Positions 59,384-64,000 of a stretch of 64,000 bases of DNA are shown in pieces. The first letter of the stretch is position 1. Each line of letters starts with the position of its first letter. The position numbers were made by a program, and so were the translations under genes. The stretch lies in contig CAMVGM010000002.1 of assembly GCA_947167015.1 (NCBI GenBank), forward strand, positions 52,420 through 116,419. The letters run 5' to 3'. This stretch comes from an uncultured Bacteroidales bacterium (GTDB lineage: Bacteria > Bacteroidota > Bacteroidia > Bacteroidales > UBA932). The notes under the pieces were generated by a model. The model ran no database searches. It was not told where the DNA came from and saw only the letters and a program-made list of their open reading frames with translations.

Positions 59384-59706
59384 GCCGCGTCGCCCGCAAG
59401 ACCGCCGTACCCCTGGAGCAAGTCATCCGGGACTACCTCAAGGCCGCCCGTATGACCGGCGGACTCAACACCCAGCGCATCTACGCCGCCTGGGACGCCG
59501 CATCCGGCGCCGCCCGCTACACCGTCCGCCGCTTCTACCGGGACGGCAAGCTGTACGTTACGCTGGACTCGTCCGTGGTGCGCAGCCAGCTTTCCTTCCA
59601 GCGGGACGCCCTGCTGAAAAAGATCAACGCCCTCCTTGCGGAGGACAGCCTGTTTACCCGGGACGACGCCCGCGTCGGCTTCGTCCGTGAACTGATCCTG
59701 AAATGA
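59380..59706 (+). CDS. DUF721/DciA-like protein
   Basis: The 108-residue protein carries the DUF721 core: LEQVIRDYLKAARM, the W in RIYAAWDAASG, and LYVTLDSSVVRSQLSFQRDALLKKIN (partial). The homologous domain of DciA loads the replicative helicase in bacteria lacking DnaC. The position just after recF is the usual one for this family in Bacteroidota. It overlaps the genes on both sides by 4 nt. Confidence 0.82.
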   Translation: MSRVARKTAVPLEQVIRDYLKAARMTGGLNTQRIYAAWDAASGAARYTVRRFYRDGKLYVTLDSSVVRSQLSFQRDALLKKINALLAEDSLFTRDDARVGFVRELILK

Positions 59707-60737
59707 AATTCGTCATCGACCGCGCCATACCCTTCGCCGAGGGCGTCTTCGAGCCCTACGGCGCCACCGTCCTGTATAAGGAAGGCCCGGATATCTGCCG
59801 GGAAGACCTCCTGGACGCCGACGCGCTCGTCATCCGCACCCGCACCCGCTGCGACGCCTCCCTGCTCGAAGGCACTTCCGTCAAGCTCATCGCCACGGCG
59901 ACGGCCAGCCTGGACAACATCGACCAGGCCTGGTGCAAGGAGCACGGCATCTTCGTCAAGAACGCCTCCGGCTGCAACGCCGGCGGCGTGACGAACTACG
60001 TTTTCTCCGCCCTCTACGGCCTCGCCGCGCGGAAAGGCATCTCCCTGGCCGGCGCCACCCTGGGCATCATCGGCATCGGTTCCGCGGGCTCGCGCGTGGA
60101 GGAAATGGGCGCGCGGCTCGGCTTCAAGCTCCTCCGCTACGACCCGCTCCGGGCAGCCGTCGAAGGCTACGCCGACTTCCACGACCTGGACGAGGTGCTC
60201 GCCGGTTCCGACGTCGTCACAATGCACATCCCGGTCAACGACAACACCCGTGGCATGGCGAACGCTTCCTTCTTCTCCAAGATGAAGGACGGCGCCTTCT
60301 TCATCAACACCGCGCAGGGCGAACTGGTCGTGGAAGAGGACCTCATCCAGGCCATCCCCCGCCTCGGGCCGGTGGCCCTGGACACCTGGTGCCACGAGCC
60401 CGACATCAACCGCGAACTGATGGACCTGGTGGACATCGCCACCCCGCACATCGCCGGCTACACCCTGCAGGGCAAGCAGACCGGCACCTCGCTCGCCATC
60501 CGCTCGGTGGCCCGCTTCTTCGGGATTCCGGAACTGTACGATTTCTTCCCGACCACCGAGATCGTGGAATACCAGGCCGTCGGGATCGACGCCCACGACA
60601 AGTCGCAGGGCCAGATCGCCTCGATCATCCAGTACAACTACCCCATCTTTACGGACGACTTCATGTTCCGGATGGACCCGAGCCGCTTCAGCGAGCTCCG
60701 GGCCAATTACAGCTACCGCCGCGAATTCTATTTCTGA
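59703..60737 (+). CDS. pdxB: 4-phosphoerythronate dehydrogenase
   Basis: A D-2-hydroxyacid dehydrogenase-type enzyme of 344 residues. The NAD motif is LGIIGIGSAGSRV, followed by NTAQGELVVEEDLI, ALDTWCHEPDI with the catalytic Glu and ATPHIAGYT with the His. The N-terminal MKFVIDRAIPFAEGVF and the short C-terminal dimerisation tail are PdxB-specific. It makes 2-oxo-3-hydroxy-4-phosphobutanoate in the DXP-dependent route to pyridoxal phosphate. Confidence 0.92.
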   Translation: MKFVIDRAIPFAEGVFEPYGATVLYKEGPDICREDLLDADALVIRTRTRCDASLLEGTSVKLIATATASLDNIDQAWCKEHGIFVKNASGCNAGGVTNYVFSALYGLAARKGISLAGATLGIIGIGSAGSRVEEMGARLGFKLLRYDPLRAAVEGYADFHDLDEVLAGSDVVTMHIPVNDNTRGMANASFFSKMKDGAFFINTAQGELVVEEDLIQAIPRLGPVALDTWCHEPDINRELMDLVDIATPHIAGYTLQGKQTGTSLAIRSVARFFGIPELYDFFPTTEIVEYQAVGIDAHDKSQGQIASIIQYNYPIFTDDFMFRMDPSRFSELRANYSYRREFYF

Positions 60738-60759
60738 TACCACATAAAACACGAACGAT

Positions 60760-62253
60760 ATGGACAAAAACACTATGAATGCTCAGATCGAGCGCTTCCG
60801 CAAAGGTTTCCCCTGGCTTTCGATCATCGCGCCGGCCACCCCGGAACGCGGCATCGAGGTCCTCTCCGAAGAGCAGCAGGACGAGGCCGTCCGCTACGCC
60901 GATACGGCAGAAGTGAACGGACGCTGCAAGTTCGTACCGGCCTCCGGCGCCGCCTCCCGCATGTTCAAGGACATCTTCGCGGGGATGGACACGCCCAACG
61001 CCGCCACGGAAAAACTGGCCGCCAACCTGGAGAAATTCGCCTTCTACACCCCCGAGGTGTTCGGAACGGCCCCCTTCGACGCCGCCGCGACCGCGCGCAA
61101 GCTCCTCACGGACGCCGGACTCGCCTACGGCAGCAAGCCCAAGGGCGTGCTGAAGTTCCACCGCTACCCCACCGAGGTGCGCACCGCCCTGGCGGAACAC
61201 TTCGTCGAAGGCCAGGCCTATATGCGCAACGCCGACGGCACGGTGGACCTCGTGGTCACCATCTCCCCGGAGCACCGTCCCCTGTTCGAGGCCGCCGTCG
61301 AGGACATCAAGGCGGAGTATGAGGCGCGCTACGGCGTACGCTACAACGTGACCTTCACCTACCAGGCGAAGGAGACCGACACCCTGGCGGTTGATGCGGA
61401 CAACAAGCCCTTCCTCAAGGAAGACGGCAGCATCCTCACCCGCCCGGCGGGCCACGGCGCGCTCATCTACAACCTGAATAAGCTGGATGCGGAACTCGTG
61501 AGCATCAAGAACATAGACAACGTCTGCGTGGAGCGCATGCAGCCCGCCACCTACCGCTGGAAGAAGGTCCTGATGGGCCGTGCGCTGGAACTGCGCGACC
61601 GCATCCAAGGCTACATCTTCGCCCTGGACCAGCTGACGATGGTGCGCAAGCAGATGTCCGACCTCGCCTTCATCCCCGGCAATGTCGTGTACCTCGACGA
61701 TCCCTTCGCCACGCCCGAATGCCAGGAACTCTGCAACGAGATCGAGGACTTCCTGCGTGACGAACTCTGCATCGAACTGCCCGAGCCCAAGGACAGCCGC
61801 GACCGTGCCGAGATGCTCCGTGCCAAACTGGACCGCCCCATCCGTGTCTGCGGCATGGTCAAGAACCTGGGCGAGCCGGGCGGCGGCCCCTTCATCATCC
61901 GTGAGAAGGACGGCTCCACCTCCCTGCAGATCCTCGAAGGCGCGCAGATCAACCCCGACGACCCGCAGGCCGTCGCCGCCCTCAAGGCCGCCACGCACTT
62001 CAATCCGGTGGACCTCGTGTGCATCCTGCGCCGCCACGACGGCACCCAGTTCGACCTGCTGGACTACGTGGACGAGGAGACCGGCCTGATCAGCTCCAAG
62101 AGCTACCAGGGCCGCGAACTCAAGGCGCTCGAGCTCCCGGGCCTGTGGAACGGCTCGATGTCCGACTGGAACACCCTCTTCGTCGAAGTCCCGATCGAGA
62201 CCTTCAACCCGGTAAAGGTGGTGCTGGACCTGCTCCGCGACGCCCACCAGTAA
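60760..62253 (+). CDS. DUF4301-family protein
   Basis: A 497-residue cytoplasmic protein whose N-terminal region has KFVPASGAASRMFKDI, recalling the GxGxRM-type loop of sugar nucleotidyltransferases, and GHGALIYNLN. The C-terminal block NLGEPGGGPFIIREKDG is also typical of DUF4301. The family is almost confined to Bacteroidota and has no proven activity. It lies 22 nt after pdxB. Confidence 0.8.
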   Translation: MDKNTMNAQIERFRKGFPWLSIIAPATPERGIEVLSEEQQDEAVRYADTAEVNGRCKFVPASGAASRMFKDIFAGMDTPNAATEKLAANLEKFAFYTPEVFGTAPFDAAATARKLLTDAGLAYGSKPKGVLKFHRYPTEVRTALAEHFVEGQAYMRNADGTVDLVVTISPEHRPLFEAAVEDIKAEYEARYGVRYNVTFTYQAKETDTLAVDADNKPFLKEDGSILTRPAGHGALIYNLNKLDAELVSIKNIDNVCVERMQPATYRWKKVLMGRALELRDRIQGYIFALDQLTMVRKQMSDLAFIPGNVVYLDDPFATPECQELCNEIEDFLRDELCIELPEPKDSRDRAEMLRAKLDRPIRVCGMVKNLGEPGGGPFIIREKDGSTSLQILEGAQINPDDPQAVAALKAATHFNPVDLVCILRRHDGTQFDLLDYVDEETGLISSKSYQGRELKALELPGLWNGSMSDWNTLFVEVPIETFNPVKVVLDLLRDAHQ

Positions 62254-62268
62254 TCCTTCACGACGGCC

Positions 62269-63435
62269 ATGGAGCAGGAAAGGAGCATCGACCGGCTGGC
62301 CAGGCTGGCCATCGGGACGGCGGTTTTCACCGTCATCGCGCTGCTGTGCTGGTATTTCCGCAGCGTGCTCGTCTATATCATCGCGGCCTTCGTGGTCTCG
62401 CTGATCGGCCAGCCCGTCATCCGGCTCCTCCGACGCATCCGCATCAAAGGCCGGAGCGCGCCGGACTGGCTGCTCGCCATCTTCACGCTGATCGTCATCA
62501 TCGGCCTGCTGGCCCTCGTCGTCACCCGGATCGTCCCGATCGTTTCCGGCATCGTCCGGGTGGCGGCCAGCGGCAGCCAGAGCCTTCCGGACGGCAACCT
62601 GACCGACCGCCTGAACGAGTGGCTCATCGCCACCTTCCCTGCCCTGGGGCCCGATTTCGACGCCATCACCCTCCTGCTGGAAGAACTCAAGGGGCTGACC
62701 AGCCTGTCATCCGTGTCCGGCATCCTCGGCTCGGTGGCCTCCGCCGTCGCGGGGGTGGTGGTCGGCGCCTTCGCCACCGTCTTCATCTCGTTCTTCTTCA
62801 TCAAGGACGACCGACTGTTCGGCAAGATCGTCTCCGCCCTGGTGCCCGACCGGCAGGAGGCGTCCGTGAACCGCGCCATCCAGGAGATCGAGGGCCTGCT
62901 GTCCCGCTACTTCGTCGGCCTGACCATCGAGGTGCTCGGGGTGATGCTGGTGGACTTCCTGCTGCTCTGGCTGGTTGCCGGGATCGGCGGCCGGAACGCC
63001 CTCGGCATCGCCTTCATCGCCGGCATCCTCAACATCATCCCCTACGTGGGTCCGCTCCTGGGCGAGGTGATCGGCGTAGTGCTGTGCGTCATCCTCAAGT
63101 ACAGCACCGGCGTCGGCCTGGCGGTAGGCATCGGCTGGTTCGCCATCATCGTGTTCGGCCTGATGCTGGCCGCCCAGCTGGTGGACAACTTCGTCTATCA
63201 GCCGCTCATCTACTCCACCAGCATCAAGGCCCATCCGCTGGAGATCTTCATCGTCCTGCTGATCGCGGGCAACATCGGCGGCGCCCTCGGCCTGCTGGTC
63301 GCCATCCCCTCCTACACCGTCGTCCGGGTCATCGCCAGCCGATTCTTCTATCATTGGAAGCCCGTGCGGCGCCTCATCCCGGACCGGGAGCAGGGCGGTT
63401 CCGAGGACGAAGAGACCGAAATGGGCCGTTCCTGA
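62269..63435 (+). CDS. AI-2E family (PerM/UPF0118) membrane permease
   Basis: The 388-residue protein has the family topology: three N-terminal TM helices, a long amphipathic middle (about 120-160), a TM cluster (FATVFISFFFIKDDRLF, then LLLWLVAGIGGRNALGIAF) and the signature IAGILNIIPYVGPLLGEV followed by QLVDNFVYQPLIYSTSI. Members export diverse small molecules or act in Na+/H+ exchange; AI-2 transport is shown for few, so the name is only a family label. Confidence 0.87.
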   Translation: MEQERSIDRLARLAIGTAVFTVIALLCWYFRSVLVYIIAAFVVSLIGQPVIRLLRRIRIKGRSAPDWLLAIFTLIVIIGLLALVVTRIVPIVSGIVRVAASGSQSLPDGNLTDRLNEWLIATFPALGPDFDAITLLLEELKGLTSLSSVSGILGSVASAVAGVVVGAFATVFISFFFIKDDRLFGKIVSALVPDRQEASVNRAIQEIEGLLSRYFVGLTIEVLGVMLVDFLLLWLVAGIGGRNALGIAFIAGILNIIPYVGPLLGEVIGVVLCVILKYSTGVGLAVGIGWFAIIVFGLMLAAQLVDNFVYQPLIYSTSIKAHPLEIFIVLLIAGNIGGALGLLVAIPSYTVVRVIASRFFYHWKPVRRLIPDREQGGSEDEETEMGRS

Positions 63436-63476
63436 AACTTTTTGGCCCAAGCCGATGGTAATTCCAAAAAGATTTG

Positions 63477-63484
63477 TATCTTTG
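63477..63484 (+). promoter_or_regulatory. -7 box of the tRNA-Pro gene
   Basis: TATCTTTG lies 19 nt before the tRNA 5' end, a typical distance. No strong -33 element. Confidence 0.5.
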
Positions 63485-63503
63485 CAGTCCCTTTCGAGGG
63501 CAT

Positions 63504-63576
63504 CTGGGTGTGGCGCAGTTGGTAGCGCACCTGGTTAGGGACCAGGAGGTCGCTCGTTCAAGTCGAGTCACCCAGA
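63504..63576 (+). tRNA. tRNA-Pro (anticodon AGG)
   Basis: The full cloverleaf folds: acceptor CTGGGTG/CACCCAG, D-stem GCGC/GCGC, anticodon stem CCTGG/CCAGG with loop TTAGGGA (anticodon 63537-63539, AGG), and T-stem GCTCG/CGAGT with one G-U. C1-G72 and discriminator A73 are bacterial proline identity elements. CCA is not encoded. Bacterial proline tRNAs usually carry T, G or C at position 34; A34 is rare. Confidence 0.92.
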
Positions 63577-63619
63577 CAGAGAAAAGCCGCAGGCATCAAC
63601 CTGCGGCTTTTCTCTGTCT
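63574..63619 (+). terminator. Terminator hairpin of the tRNA-Pro gene
   Basis: A perfect 20-bp inverted repeat (63574-63593 with 63600-63619, 6-nt loop) begins at the last tRNA bases. The T4 sits within the 3' arm rather than after it. Confidence 0.75.
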
Positions 63620-63647
63620 GTGCGTCGGGCTCCATTTTAATCATTCA

Positions 63648-63777
63648 CAGGTCTCCAGCAAAATGCCGTTCTGTGCGTTCTGTGTGGCGACCTGTCGGTG
63701 TTTTTGCCTGAAATGGTGCCCGTTCAGGGGGAGGTCGCCACACAGAACGTGTAGATTGCGGTTTTTGTGGAGACCTG
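63648..63777. repeat. Large nested hairpin downstream of the tRNA
   Basis: Three nested inverted repeats: outer 63648-63663 with 63763-63777 (near perfect), inner 63676-63693 with 63732-63749 (18 bp, perfect), innermost CCTGAA/TTCAGG (63707-63712, 63723-63728). The surrounding 63620-64000 is visibly less GC-rich than the rest of the window and holds no credible gene before 63970. Candidates are a non-coding RNA, a MITE or a mobile-element terminus. Confidence 0.6.
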
Positions 63778-63903
63778 AGGAAAGTGGGATTTCACCATCT
63801 GCTCTTCTCCACGTGCTCGTTGCAGTTGAGCGCATTGAGCACCGAGAAAACAGTGTTCTCTTGCATAGAAGGTTGTTTAAAGGGTTGTTATGTCTTAATT
63901 GGT

Positions 63904-63934
63904 TTTGTGTTATTACGGGTTATGCGTATCTTTA
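63904..63934 (+). promoter_or_regulatory. Promoter of the gene cut by the right edge
   Basis: TTTG at 63904-63907, 19 nt, TATCTTTA at 63927-63934 (one deviation from TAnnTTTG). Confidence 0.5.
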
Positions 63935-63969
63935 ACCGATAAATCGGAATTTACCATCATGATTCACGT

Positions 63970-64000
63970 ATGAAAAGGATCGTCATCGCACTAAACTTGG
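63970..64000 (+). CDS. Start of a truncated gene
   Basis: Only ten codons are visible (MKRIVIALNL). The basic then hydrophobic start would suit a signal peptide. Support comes from the promoter 36 nt upstream; the function cannot be told. Confidence 0.4.
   Translation, partial: MKRIVIALNL

Noticed and set aside
63474..63935. An open frame running across the tRNA-Pro gene and the nested hairpin
   Set aside because: It covers a complete tRNA and its terminator; the product is cysteine-rich noise with no domain.
1..64000. CRISPR arrays, rRNA genes, transposases and integrases
   Set aside because: No regularly spaced repeats, rRNA signatures or DDE/tyrosine-recombinase proteins were found on either strand.

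Overview
The window is a compact, GC-rich (roughly 60% or more) stretch of a Bacteroidota chromosome, most likely order Bacteroidales. The evidence is the recurrent promoter form TTTG/TTG-N19-20-TAnnTTTG, often ending only a few bases before the start codon. It is supported by Bacteroidota-typical families: TonB receptors with a carboxypeptidase-like N-terminal domain, DUF4249, DUF5686, GSCFA, DUF4301 and DUF2807. There is no rRNA, CRISPR array or recognisable transposase. Genus cannot be fixed from sequence alone; a high-GC gut or rumen Bacteroidales is the best guess.

Layout. 0-5.5 kb: a ThrE-type exporter cut by the left edge, a secreted discoidin-like protein, MTA/SAH nucleosidase, an exported metallo-beta-lactamase-fold lipoprotein and an NhaC antiporter. 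5.5-11.6 kb: a GNAT acetyltransferase, a fused GH105-CE12 pectin enzyme, a GH2 enzyme and a protein kinase-AAA+ ATPase fusion. 11.6-19.3 kb: a complete histidine operon (hisG-D-C-B-H-A-F-IE) preceded by an attenuator with a four-His leader peptide and followed by a small alarmone synthetase. 19.3-22.5 kb: a TPP riboswitch controlling a TonB receptor and a PnuT-like permease, i.e. thiamine uptake. 22.5-23.6 kb: a NagZ-type hexosaminidase.

23.7-36.9 kb is the most unusual part: twelve consecutive plus-strand genes with overlaps or gaps of 8 nt or less. They encode a RelA/SpoT-type synthetase, an HD alarmone hydrolase, an APH-fold kinase, a SpoIIE phosphatase fused to an RsbW-like kinase domain, a STAS antagonist, five heterodisulfide-reductase-like electron-transfer proteins, and a TonB receptor with a DUF4249 lipoprotein. 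If co-transcribed, they would tie stringent-type signalling and partner switching to a membrane-bound flavin/iron-sulfur complex. Just downstream, between convergent genes, lie two diverged inverted copies of a structured element whose pairing arms differ in sequence but keep their complementarity.

37.4-40.9 kb (minus strand): a small xylan/arabinan cluster (GH8, GH43, unknown secreted protein). 41-46.1 kb: a zinc-type P-ATPase with a candidate operator, a DUF5686 outer-membrane protein and a short CDF transporter. 46.2-58.2 kb: a minimal AraC-type regulator, ffh, a 5'-nucleotidase lipoprotein, a GSCFA protein, an ABC/GntR/DUF2807 operon, an amino-acid ABC transporter with odd domain architecture, YebC and a TPR membrane protein. 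58.3-63.4 kb: recF, a DciA-like protein, pdxB, DUF4301 and an AI-2E-family permease. The window ends with a tRNA-Pro carrying an unusual AGG anticodon, a 20-bp terminator hairpin, a second large nested hairpin in visibly less GC-rich DNA, and the first codons of another gene.
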